Shown here: piece after piece, positions 39,128-47,629 of the stretch
Layout: the number at the start of each line of letters is the position of its first letter
Position numbering within the stretch: the first letter of the stretch is position 1
DNA from: Prevotella sp. E15-22
Lineage (GTDB): Bacteria > Bacteroidota > Bacteroidia > Bacteroidales > Bacteroidaceae
Length of the DNA: 64,000 nt
Direction of reading: 5' to 3'
NCBI RefSeq assembly: GCF_023204875.1
Contig: NZ_CP096247.1
Location: forward strand, 2,294,001-2,358,000
Position numbers and translations under genes: made by a program
Notes under the pieces: model-generated
The model's input: only the letters and a program-made list of their open reading frames with translations
The model's database searches: none
What the model was told of the DNA's origin: nothing

Positions 39128-39159
39128 ATGATGCACCTCAATGACAAAGGGTCGTGAGG
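39128..39159 (+). other. Short upstream ORF and hairpin in the small-ORF leader
   Basis: A 9-codon ORF reading MMHLNDKGS (39128-39157, stop TGA) lies in the leader. It coincides with a hairpin: CCTCA (39136-39140) with TGAGG (39155-39159), extended by TGAC/GTCG. Translation of the upstream ORF would melt the hairpin, so the arrangement could be regulatory. This is speculative. Confidence 0.35.
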
Positions 39160-39180
39160 ATTAAAGAAGAAAGGAAAAAG

Positions 39181-39282
39181 ATGAATATGAAAAAGATTGC
39201 AAAGAAGATGGTGAAGACCATCGCCAAGAACTGGAACGAGATTAACGAACTCATGGTTAAGACTTCAGTTTACAGTCTGTAA
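39181..39282 (+). CDS. 33-residue small protein, unknown function
   Basis: ATG at 39181, TAA at 39280-39282. The peptide starts MNMKKIAKKMVKTIAKNW and ends LMVKTSVYSL; the N-terminal half is lysine-rich with hydrophobic residues at three- to four-residue spacing, which would give an amphipathic basic helix. There is no signal peptide. An A/G-rich stretch (AAGAAGAAAGGAAAAAG) precedes the start. It is flanked by its own full-consensus promoter and a strong terminator, so it is an independent transcript of about 250 bases. It could also be a small RNA that happens to carry an ORF. I do not recognise the family. Confidence 0.6.
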   Translation: MNMKKIAKKMVKTIAKNWNEINELMVKTSVYSL

Positions 39283-39323
39283 AAAGACTACCCCCCCAAG
39301 AAATTAATAATAAACATAAAAAG

Positions 39324-39358
39324 AATCGGGCTGAAAGCATTTGCTCTCAGCCCGATTT
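39324..39358. terminator. Bidirectional terminator between small ORF and B12 operon
   Basis: AATCGGGCTGA (39324-39334) pairs with TCAGCCCGATT (39347-39357), with an inner AGC/GCT extension. On the plus strand it follows the small ORF; on the minus strand it lies 26 bases after the btuC-like stop and is followed by a T-rich tract, so it can end both transcripts. Confidence 0.85.
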
Positions 39359-39383
39359 CATTTTGGTTGCTTCACACCAGGAA

Positions 39384-40397
39384 TCATTGCTTCCGCCTGG
39401 CAATGATATAGATAATCACAGGGGCTCCCATTACAGGAGTGACAGCATTCAGGGGAATGACGCCCGACTCGCCCGGCAGGAAACAAATGGCATTGCAAAT
39501 CAAGGCGATGACAGCGCCACAGAGGATAGTGCCAGGCATCAGGATGCGATGGTTTGACTGGCGAAACAAGAGATTAGCAATATGAGGCACTGCCAGTCCG
39601 ATGAACATAATGGGGCCACAATAGGCCGTGGTGATAGCCGTCAAAAGGCCTGTGACAATGATGAGCCAATTGCGCACTCTGCGTGTGTTCACACCCAGGT
39701 TCTCAGCATACTGCTCGCCTAAGAGCAAGGCGTTGAGGGGTTTCACAAGGAGCAGGGCACCCACCAGTCCCACCATGCAGAGAGATGAAAAGAGGGGAAT
39801 CTGACTCATCGGCACGCCACCAAAGGAGCCCATGCCCCACACCATATAGGATTTAACGCCCTCGTCGGTGGCAAAGAAATTGAGTAGTGCCACCACGCTA
39901 TTGGCGATATAACCAATCATGATGCCCACGATGAGCAGCATCACATTATTGCGCACCATGGTACTGAAAAGGAAGATAAGTCCCATCACGACCATCGCTC
40001 CCACGAAAGCAGCAGCAAGCACGGCCATAAAGCCCGAGATACTGACAGAACCCACGGAGAGCGAGCCTCCCAGTGCCAGCATCACCAAGGCCACGCCAAC
40101 GCCTGCGCCACTGTTAATGCCAAAGATGCTGGGGCCTGCCAAGGGATTCTTGAACGCCGTCTGGAGCATCAGTCCACTCACTGCCAACGAGCCTCCACAG
40201 AGCATCGCCGTGATAGCCTGTGGCAGTCGACTCTCCATGATAATAAAATGCCATGAGGGACGGGCTGCCTGGTGACCAGTGACAATGCTGACAACATCGC
40301 GAAGTGGAATGGATACCGACCCCACGGCCAGGTTGACGGCCAGCAGCACAACAACCATCAAAGCCAGCAGACAACAAATGACAACGCCTCGCTTCAC
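39384..40397 (-). CDS. btuC: FecCD/BtuC-type ABC transporter permease
   Basis: Inner-membrane permease, here probably for cobalamin because it lies in a cobalamin-riboswitch operon. The 337-residue protein is almost entirely hydrophobic (about nine to ten membrane segments) with the family signatures ITAMLCGGSLAVSGLMLQ, NPLAGPSIFGINSGAGVGV, LLLGEQYAENLGVN (the loop that contacts the ATPase) and GPIMFIGLAVPHIANLL. It uses a GTG start at 40397; the stop upstream in frame is only a few codons away and the first membrane segment begins right after it. The partner ATPase (BtuD) is not encoded on either side. Confidence 0.9.
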   Translation of the reverse strand: MKRGVVICCLLALMVVVLLAVNLAVGSVSIPLRDVVSIVTGHQAARPSWHFIIMESRLPQAITAMLCGGSLAVSGLMLQTAFKNPLAGPSIFGINSGAGVGVALVMLALGGSLSVGSVSISGFMAVLAAAFVGAMVVMGLIFLFSTMVRNNVMLLIVGIMIGYIANSVVALLNFFATDEGVKSYMVWGMGSFGGVPMSQIPLFSSLCMVGLVGALLLVKPLNALLLGEQYAENLGVNTRRVRNWLIIVTGLLTAITTAYCGPIMFIGLAVPHIANLLFRQSNHRILMPGTILCGAVIALICNAICFLPGESGVIPLNAVTPVMGAPVIIYIIARRKQ

Positions 40398-40412
40398 TTT
40401 CTTGCTTCCTTT

Positions 40413-41552
40413 TTACTCTTTTATCTTTTTATAATAACGCAAAGACGACATTCCTATTATGTCAGGATGCAGAATTTGCATAAAATCGCTGAGCAGGCGT
40501 TCTGGATGGAAAGGTGTGTCCTCATAGAATGACGAGAGTTCCACATTGCAGCCATAGACCTCACGATTGCGGAAGGCTCTTAATTGACTATAGCCATGAT
40601 AATCAGACAGCAGTTCATCATAGGTCAGCTCGTGGTCACTCGAATAACGCAGCATCCACACATCGGCCTCCCCTGCCCTTTCGAGTACGGCCTCAAAAGG
40701 CAATGACAGCGAGCCACTCTGCTCGTCATCAGCCCATGGATAACGGGCTCCCGCATCCTTCAGCATCTGTCCAATGGTACTTTTTCCGCCAGGCATATAC
40801 CATACCGTTCCTGCAATCTTGTCAATGATAACTGAACGACCAGGCCCTATCTTCTCACACTGTTGCTTATAGGCCGTATAGCAGCTGTTCACCTGATGGA
40901 AGAGTCGATCAGCCTTCTCGCTCACGCCAAAGAGCAGACCATAGAAGCGCATCCACTCGGCTCGCGCCAGAGGTGAGGTCTCCATATACTCGGCACATTC
41001 GATGATTGGGATGCCTATCTCTTCAGTCTTGCCGTAGCCTCCGCTATTTTCGAAGGGCGACAGCAGAATGGCATCGGGCTTTACGTCCATAATCTTCTCG
41101 ACCACAGGATTCAAGCCATTGCCACAATCCACAATGCGGCCCGCCTTGAGTTGCTGCTGAACATAGGGCACCTTGACATACTTCGCATCGGCCACCGCCA
41201 CAATATGACTACCCAGTCCTAACTCAGTTAGTAAGGCGCAATGAACGGTGGTGAAAACGGCTGCGCGCTGAATGGGCGTACGAACGATGGTGCCATCGGA
41301 GAAGTCGGATGACTGGATGTCAATGTCCGATTCGCGAGGCACAAGGTAATAACGATGCAGAAGCTTGCCCGGCTTCCACGGATTACTGATATCGGCCACC
41401 GTATAGCCATCGTGCTCAACAACAGAAAGCAGCGACGAATAATGAAAGACCAACGTATCGCCAACCTCCTGTTGGCGAACGGAATGTCCGCCACAGGAGG
41501 TCAGGAATACGAAGATCGATATACAGAGAGAATAATAAATAGAATGTCTCAT
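40413..41552 (-). CDS. btuF: ABC transporter substrate-binding lipoprotein, BtuF-like
   Basis: A 379-residue binding protein of the cluster A-2 (BtuF/FepB) type that would deliver cobalamin to the BtuC permease. Lipobox LTSC (Cys20). The two lobes are separated by a long helix (about residues 205-245); recognisable parts are VVEKIMDVKPDAILLSPFEN, IIECAEYMETSPLARAEWMR and WYMPGGKSTIGQMLKDAG. It is the fourth gene of the operon, 3 bases after the large surface protein and 15 bases before btuC. Confidence 0.87.
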   Translation of the reverse strand: MRHSIYYSLCISIFVFLTSCGGHSVRQQEVGDTLVFHYSSLLSVVEHDGYTVADISNPWKPGKLLHRYYLVPRESDIDIQSSDFSDGTIVRTPIQRAAVFTTVHCALLTELGLGSHIVAVADAKYVKVPYVQQQLKAGRIVDCGNGLNPVVEKIMDVKPDAILLSPFENSGGYGKTEEIGIPIIECAEYMETSPLARAEWMRFYGLLFGVSEKADRLFHQVNSCYTAYKQQCEKIGPGRSVIIDKIAGTVWYMPGGKSTIGQMLKDAGARYPWADDEQSGSLSLPFEAVLERAGEADVWMLRYSSDHELTYDELLSDYHGYSQLRAFRNREVYGCNVELSSFYEDTPFHPERLLSDFMQILHPDIIGMSSLRYYKKIKE

Positions 41553-41555
41553 CGA

Positions 41556-44500
41556 TTACTTCACAACGATTTTGCGAACAGAGCCATCAGGCATGCGAAC
41601 GATATTCACACCCTTGTGCAGGCCAGATGCGTTCACACCCTTCAGGTCGTAATAGTTCTTCTGCATCTTGGCAGCAGAGAATTCGCTGATACCTGTTGTG
41701 ATGTCTACATTCTTCTCAGGCAGCACCTCTTCACCCTCGGCTCCAAAGTTGTCGAAGCAGAAGTAGGCAGGTGTGTTCATACCCCAGTCGCCATTGTCAG
41801 TGCTGGTAAGTGCGAAGCTCAACTTGCTCACCTTGCCAAGACCAGAAAGGTCGACATAGCGCCAGTCGTTGATGATATAAGCCTTAGCCTCATCACGCAA
41901 GTCGGCCAGATAATATTCCTTCGTGCCAGTCTCTGCACCTTCAGCGTCGTAGCCCTTGATAGTCAGTTTGAACCAGTCGTCCTTGCCGAACTTCTTTGAA
42001 TAGGCATCGCCATTGAGCATGGAGGTATAGGCATAAGCAGAGTTGGTGATATAGAAGCCAGGAACGACAATGCCACCCTCATGATTCAAAACAGTGATGT
42101 TGCAAGGACCATAGTAGGCTGAAGCATAACCTACGCCATAGTTCTTTGAGCCATCGTAGCCACCGCCCACGATATTGTTCCACTGGTCATCAAGACTCTC
42201 GTACTTCGTGGAAGTGCTGTTGGCATAGCCAAAGAACCACCAAGAAGCCCACTCACTCATGCAACCAGTAGAGAACTGGAAGTCGCCACTTGTAAACTCT
42301 GTGCGTTCGTCATCTTCAGCAGTAGATACACTCATATGGCTCTCTGCTGCCAATTCGAGGTTCTCGAAGTCGGCCATCTCAAGTGGGAACTCTACGTTCT
42401 TCTCAGGCAGCACCTCCTCGCCTTCGGCACCAAAGTTATCGAAACAGAAGTAAGCAGGTGTGTTCATGCCCCAGTCGCCATTGTCAGTGCTGCTAAGCTC
42501 GAAGCCGAGCTTGCTCACCTTGCCCAGACCAGAGAGGTCGACATAACGCCAATCGTTGATGATGTAAGCCTTATTGGGGTCACGAAGGTCGGCCAGATAG
42601 AAGTCCTTCGTGCCAGTCACTTCGTTGTTAGCGTCATAACCTGTGATAGTCACCTTGAACCAGTCGCCCTTACCAAACTTCTTAGCAAAGCTGTCGCCAC
42701 CCGTCAGGGAGTTGTAGGCATAGGCTGAGTTGGTGATATAGAAGCCAGGAACGACATCACCTGTTGAGTTATGCATCACGTCAACATAGCAAGGACCATT
42801 GAAGGCTGCAGCATAGGCCACGCCATAGTTCTTTGAACCAGCATAGCCACCACCTACGACGTTCTTCCACTGGTCATCGAGCGAAGCGTAGGTATTGTCA
42901 CTATGGCTGGCATAGCCAAACCAGTACCAGTAGTCCCAGTCGCTCATGCAACCAGTATGGAACTGGTATGTACCACTGGTAAACTCAGTGCGTTCGTCGT
43001 CCTCAGCAGTAGTCACACTCATATGACTCTCAGCAGCCAGTTCGATATCTTCAAAGTCGGCTACTTTCGCATCAACAACAACAGGAGCATAACTAACGAA
43101 CAGTGTCGAATCGGAAGTAACCTCGCTGATAGCCTCGCCATTCTCCTGTGTCAGCCATGTGGGATAGAGGCCATTGACAGGTTCGAACTCAGGCAGAGCA
43201 CCGTTGGTATAAATTGAATCGCTGTCCTCAGAGAGGCTAGTGGTGAACTTCACCATAAACACCTTTGGACCATCGATAACAGGATGTGCATCAGTGCCAA
43301 GGGTCTGACCAAAGGCCTCACCCAGCAGGCGAGCCACATAGCCCGACTTCATCTGCTCATCAGTAACAGTGGTCTGACTGGTAACAATGCCATATTCCTG
43401 TGTTGCGAAGGCATTCTTCACATTATCCTTCTTCGTGGTTCCACCCACACAAGCACCAACGGTGGTACCTTCAACAGCACCCACGTTGAATACATTCTCG
43501 ATGACAGCTGAAGCATTGTTTGAACCTGCAACACCGCCACAGTTGGTAGTACCTGTTATGTTGCCAGTATTATAACTGTTGGTCACCTTCGCCGTCTGAA
43601 CGCCTGCATAACCAGTGATACCACCTACATAAGTAGAAGCACCTGTAATCTTGGCATTATTCACACAACGGTCGATAGTTGAATTGGCACCCATATTAGC
43701 CGCAATACCAGCCACATACTGTTTGGCAGAAACCTCACCCTCGACAGTCACATTGCTGATAGTAGCATCCTTCAGATAAGCAAAGAGGGCCTGATAGGTT
43801 GCTGTAGCATTGGTGATATAGAGACCCTTAACGGTATGTCCCTTACCATCAAACGCGCCCTGATAAGCCTTGGCTGTTGTGGTGCCACCAATAGGTGTCC
43901 ATGCATAGTCGCCCAGGTCGATATCAGCAGTCAGCACGGCTTTCGTCTTATATTGTCCGCCATTCACCTGATTAGCAAACCAAGCCAGTTCTGCGCCTGT
44001 GCCAATCTGATAAACATCCTCTACGACAGCAGGCTCAGTCTGTGTTGCTCCGTCCCATGTAGCAGCATCGGCAGCAGTCAATGCTACGTTGAAGGTCTGC
44101 TCACCCTCAGCATCATCGGCAATGGTATAGGTATGGCGATAGCAGCGATAGCCTGCTTTCGAAGCTGTCAGCGCATAGTCACCATAGGTACCTGTATAAG
44201 TTCCATCGTCATTGAGAGCAACAGCCACGCCATTGCGTGTCAGAGTATAGTTGACATCCTCCTGGTCGCACAGCAAACGAATGATGAACTGCTTGGCTTC
44301 CTTGATGGGAATACGAACCTCTGGAATAGCACCAAAATAGGTCTTGTGTGCAATAGCCGCGAAATTGGCCGAGCGTCCCGTCAGGCGACTGGTGTTACGA
44401 TGGTTTCCAATAGGATCGCCATAACCGTTCACCTGGATTACGCCCTCGTTCAACAGCAATGCTTCGCTACCATCATCAGGAATGGTCACCGTAACGGCCT

Positions 44501-46322
44501 GAGCTGCAGGAACAGAACCAAAGGTATACTGACCACTACCCAGAATCAGAGAAGTGCCGTTGGGGATGCCGTTATAGGTCACATAGGCCGACATATTATA
44601 GATACCAGCCATCTTATTGGCAGGATGGCGCAGACCAGAGTATTGAATCTTCACCTGGTCACCAGGAATGAAGGTCGTACTGTTATTACGGGTGACATTA
44701 GTAATGTCGCGATGACATTTCTTGGCAGTCAGCACCTGATAAACAGAATTGCCAGCAATATCGGTCAGTCGAACAATCTGACGACCTTCTTTCAACAATA
44801 AGGTGTAAGAACCGTCTTCGTTCTTGGTTACACCTGTCGTTCCGAAGCCTGTATAGGTTGCCATCTGCTCGCCTATTGTGGGATAGGCAATTTCTACATT
44901 CTCTACACCAGTAGGTTTGAAGGTATAGGCAAAGCCTTCTTCTGTATCCAGATAGTAGAACACATCGTGCTCGGCATCAACGTATTTGCCGGCCAGTTTC
45001 TTGGTGTCCTCATTGTATGATTCATTGATCACCATATTAGGCTCGATAGCTGTAACACCACCACCCACGGTCACCACATAGGCTGCAGTATTCTCTGGCC
45101 AGATGGCACTCCAATACTCACCACCCATATAGGTGTTCTTCGTCGTATTGCTATAGTAGTTCAGTCCGATGGCATCATAGGTCACAAGCACAATAGCCGT
45201 GCCGTTTCCTACAGCCTTGATGGTAGCCCAAGGATCGCCTGCAGTCTCTTCGATAGCAATCACATCGGTGCTGGGAGTACCATCAAGTCCGATTACAGTA
45301 TAGTGGAAGTCGGGCTCCATGAAATAGTTGTTCGTAGAGTTGTCGGTCAACTCCCATGAACGCATGGCATGCGCATCAAAGGTGTCGCCCACATTCAGCT
45401 TCAGGTGACCACGCTCATTGATATTCACAAAGATATCACCTGTTTCATAGCCACCATTCCAATGCACATCGTGCTTGATGGTTTTTGCGCCAAAGGCCTC
45501 GTAGTCGGCATCGGTAAAGGCCAGCACAGGACGTTTGGTCTCGTCCAGATTCATGGTAAAATAGCCTGCCTGTGTCAGTCCGCCACTCTTCCATGTACGA
45601 TAGTTATATGTCTGACTATTAGCCAAGCGATAGGTCAGTTTCTTGTTGCCGCCCTCGTTTTCCACAGCCTTTGGTTCAACCTTGGTGAAGGCAATAAAAT
45701 GACTGAACTTCATGCCCAAGAAGAACTCGGCATCAGCGGGCACTGTGATGGTATAGTCGGCTCCCTGAGGAATAGCACCAGAGATATTAATACCTCCAGT
45801 CAGCGTACCCTGCTTGTAGAGCGTCATGTAGTCCTCTGCCTGATGAGCTTCACTGGGAATCAGGGCAGCATAATAACTATTTCCATTCAAAGCCAGGAAC
45901 GTCTTGCGATTGGCAGTAATGCTGTTACCAATGGTAATCGTCTGCTTGACTCCTTCACGAGTGTTCACAGTCACCTCGATGGTGTAGTCATTGTCAACCA
46001 CCCAATCTTTGTTGGTGGCATAAATGGTGTTAGTAAGCACCTTGAACTCCTGTTCAGCCTCATCGGTCACATTGAGCTCAATGGTACCGTTAACAGTGTT
46101 GTCCTTCGTGCCATAGGCTGTCAGCACATAGACACCAGGAGCAACATCGAACGAATAGATCTTGCCACTTGGTTCGCCTACGTCAACGGCATCGCCTGTG
46201 GTTTTCTCAGCCAGACTCATGGTGGGCGATGTACTGTTCATCTCCACCTTTACGCTGGCTGCATTAGCAATGTTTACTACAAACATAACTAATGCCATGA
46301 TACTTAGTAATAGTCTTTTCAT
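41556..46322 (-). CDS. 1588-residue surface protein with tandem DUF4465 domains (BtuH-like)
   Basis: A very large exported protein within the B12 operon. It has a signal peptide (MKRLLLSIMALVMFVVNIANA) with no lipobox. Regions: N-terminal beta-rich part (about 25-430); repeated carbohydrate- or Ig-like modules (430-760); GLUG-type repeats around residues 870-980 (GGITGYAGVQTAKVTNSYN); two nearly identical DUF4465 domains (about 1085-1300 and 1312-1530), each with VPGFYITNSAYAY and INDWRYVDLSGLGKVSKL; and a C-terminal segment YYDLKGV...GSVRKIVVK resembling T9SS sorting tails. From memory, DUF4465-type proteins (BtuH) bind B12 on the Bacteroides surface. Cobalamin binding by this protein is inferred from locus and domain; the role of the long N-terminal part is unknown. 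Confidence 0.75.
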   Translation of the reverse strand: MKRLLLSIMALVMFVVNIANAASVKVEMNSTSPTMSLAEKTTGDAVDVGEPSGKIYSFDVAPGVYVLTAYGTKDNTVNGTIELNVTDEAEQEFKVLTNTIYATNKDWVVDNDYTIEVTVNTREGVKQTITIGNSITANRKTFLALNGNSYYAALIPSEAHQAEDYMTLYKQGTLTGGINISGAIPQGADYTITVPADAEFFLGMKFSHFIAFTKVEPKAVENEGGNKKLTYRLANSQTYNYRTWKSGGLTQAGYFTMNLDETKRPVLAFTDADYEAFGAKTIKHDVHWNGGYETGDIFVNINERGHLKLNVGDTFDAHAMRSWELTDNSTNNYFMEPDFHYTVIGLDGTPSTDVIAIEETAGDPWATIKAVGNGTAIVLVTYDAIGLNYYSNTTKNTYMGGEYWSAIWPENTAAYVVTVGGGVTAIEPNMVINESYNEDTKKLAGKYVDAEHDVFYYLDTEEGFAYTFKPTGVENVEIAYPTIGEQMATYTGFGTTGVTKNEDGSYTLLLKEGRQIVRLTDIAGNSVYQVLTAKKCHRDITNVTRNNSTTFIPGDQVKIQYSGLRHPANKMAGIYNMSAYVTYNGIPNGTSLILGSGQYTFGSVPAAQAVTVTIPDDGSEALLLNEGVIQVNGYGDPIGNHRNTSRLTGRSANFAAIAHKTYFGAIPEVRIPIKEAKQFIIRLLCDQEDVNYTLTRNGVAVALNDDGTYTGTYGDYALTASKAGYRCYRHTYTIADDAEGEQTFNVALTAADAATWDGATQTEPAVVEDVYQIGTGAELAWFANQVNGGQYKTKAVLTADIDLGDYAWTPIGGTTTAKAYQGAFDGKGHTVKGLYITNATATYQALFAYLKDATISNVTVEGEVSAKQYVAGIAANMGANSTIDRCVNNAKITGASTYVGGITGYAGVQTAKVTNSYNTGNITGTTNCGGVAGSNNASAVIENVFNVGAVEGTTVGACVGGTTKKDNVKNAFATQEYGIVTSQTTVTDEQMKSGYVARLLGEAFGQTLGTDAHPVIDGPKVFMVKFTTSLSEDSDSIYTNGALPEFEPVNGLYPTWLTQENGEAISEVTSDSTLFVSYAPVVVDAKVADFEDIELAAESHMSVTTAEDDERTEFTSGTYQFHTGCMSDWDYWYWFGYASHSDNTYASLDDQWKNVVGGGYAGSKNYGVAYAAAFNGPCYVDVMHNSTGDVVPGFYITNSAYAYNSLTGGDSFAKKFGKGDWFKVTITGYDANNEVTGTKDFYLADLRDPNKAYIINDWRYVDLSGLGKVSKLGFELSSTDNGDWGMNTPAYFCFDNFGAEGEEVLPEKNVEFPLEMADFENLELAAESHMSVSTAEDDERTEFTSGDFQFSTGCMSEWASWWFFGYANSTSTKYESLDDQWNNIVGGGYDGSKNYGVGYASAYYGPCNITVLNHEGGIVVPGFYITNSAYAYTSMLNGDAYSKKFGKDDWFKLTIKGYDAEGAETGTKEYYLADLRDEAKAYIINDWRYVDLSGLGKVSKLSFALTSTDNGDWGMNTPAYFCFDNFGAEGEEVLPEKNVDITTGISEFSAAKMQKNYYDLKGVNASGLHKGVNIVRMPDGSVRKIVVK
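41730..43065 (-). repeat. Tandem duplication encoding two DUF4465 domains
   Basis: Two adjacent units of about 650 bases (roughly 41730-42385 and 42405-43065) encode DUF4465 domains that differ at few residues. Nucleotide identity is high too, for example CAGGTGTGTTCAT and CCCCAGTCGCCATTGTCAGT occur in both at matching offsets. This points to a fairly recent in-frame duplication, or ongoing gene conversion. Confidence 0.85.
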
Positions 46323-46353
46323 AATTGGTAATTATTAAAAAAGTTTGTTTATT

Positions 46354-47619
46354 CTATTTCGCAATGAATGTCTTACCATCTCTGACGTACAGGCGTCCAT
46401 GCTGAGGAACAGCGATGCGCTGTCCTTGCATGTTGAACAGCATTGATACTTGAGATTGGGGATTCACAGTTTGTACAATACCATTGGACTGTTCATCGGG
46501 CTGAAGGGCCAGGAAGTGGGCCGGATTAATATAAACCTTATGTTTGCCCAGCAGTTCTCCTTCTGGTGACCATTGATAAAGCAGGCCTGCAGCAGCAAAC
46601 GAGCCAGCATCAGTTCCGTAGATATAACCTGTGTAGGGATTGACATACAGGCCATAGGGCATACCCATCTGTTTAATGTCGTCCAACACATTGCCTGGCA
46701 ACGTCTCTTCCACGCCGCTACCTCCCAAGCTAGTCATCACTTCCTCTGGATCAATCGTGATATAATTGAACTCGTACTCATTCGTGTAGTATGAGAAACG
46801 AGAACCTATAGCCAAGAACTTACCATCGAGAGTGGTACAACTATAGGTAGAGGCATAGTCTAACTTCACAAAGCAATCTGCATCGCCCTGCAGGGCCTTT
46901 TCGCAATCGAAGATGATGCAGGCAGCAGGGATTTCATAGTAGTCGCCAGGTGAGTTGATGCAGAGGTAGCGACCACTTTGCGGCATCTTGCCATACAGGT
47001 TAATTTGCTCTACATCGACATTCTTCTCCAGTTCCATTGTGGCGGCATTAACAATGCTCACTGTGGTTTCATATTCGTGGTCTTCTTCAAAGGCATAGCC
47101 ACCCGTATTGGCCACAAAAAGCCTGCCATCATAGAGGGCGATGCCTTCTGGTTCGTAGCCTACCTCGGTAGCAGCAACGACCTTGAAGGTGGACACGTCA
47201 ATCTTGGCCACATACCCCTTTTCGAAGTATTTCATGCCATCCACCGTGGCGCACTCGTGTCCGTAGCTGGTGATATAGACATACTGCCCATCGGAGCACA
47301 GTTTGCGATTGTTGGGAATATCCTCAGTAGCTGCCACAGCTGTGCCATCAGGCCTAATGAACTGCACGATGTTCGACCAGTTGACAGCAATGGCGATGAG
47401 GGTGTCGTTCACCTGAATAATATCGTTGGGAGTGTCGCCTATCTTCATGCCGTTCTTTTCGCGAAACCACTGATTGCTCACCACATGGTCGTCTTCAAAA
47501 TAGGTAACGCGTCCGTTGTCGGCCTGCCACATGCCTTCGTTCAGCAGGATGAGTTTCTCTTGGGCATCGACAACGATGACCAGCAGAAACGACAGGGTTA
47601 GAAGGATATATTTCTTCAT
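46354..47619 (-). CDS. btuG: BtuG-like beta-propeller, cobalamin surface-binding candidate
   Basis: A 421-residue YncE-type seven-bladed propeller: repeated blade signatures such as GQYVYITSYG, KGYVAKIDVSTFKVVA, EPEGIALYDGRLFVANTGG and PYGLYVNPYTGYIYGTDAG. In Bacteroides, BtuG is a surface lipoprotein that binds B12 very tightly and caps BtuB. Here the gene directly follows the BtuB-like receptor. Unlike known BtuG, it has a plain signal peptide (MKKYILLTLSFLLVIVVDAQ) without cysteine, and ends in LFNMQGQRI...GRLYVRDGKTFIAK, a T9SS-like tail. The ATG at 47619 is preferred over a TTG at 47640. Confidence 0.8.
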   Translation of the reverse strand: MKKYILLTLSFLLVIVVDAQEKLILLNEGMWQADNGRVTYFEDDHVVSNQWFREKNGMKIGDTPNDIIQVNDTLIAIAVNWSNIVQFIRPDGTAVAATEDIPNNRKLCSDGQYVYITSYGHECATVDGMKYFEKGYVAKIDVSTFKVVAATEVGYEPEGIALYDGRLFVANTGGYAFEEDHEYETTVSIVNAATMELEKNVDVEQINLYGKMPQSGRYLCINSPGDYYEIPAACIIFDCEKALQGDADCFVKLDYASTYSCTTLDGKFLAIGSRFSYYTNEYEFNYITIDPEEVMTSLGGSGVEETLPGNVLDDIKQMGMPYGLYVNPYTGYIYGTDAGSFAAAGLLYQWSPEGELLGKHKVYINPAHFLALQPDEQSNGIVQTVNPQSQVSMLFNMQGQRIAVPQHGRLYVRDGKTFIAK

Positions 47620-47629
47620 CTCAGAATGA

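Noticed and set aside
40395..40397. Search for an ATG start for the btuC-like gene
   Set aside because: No in-frame ATG exists between the upstream stop and the first membrane segment, so GTG is kept.
43836..46292. Plus-strand frames of 321 and 307 codons opposite the giant B12-locus protein
   Set aside because: They mirror the codon pattern of the minus-strand gene, which has a signal peptide and recognisable domains; no motif supports the antisense products.
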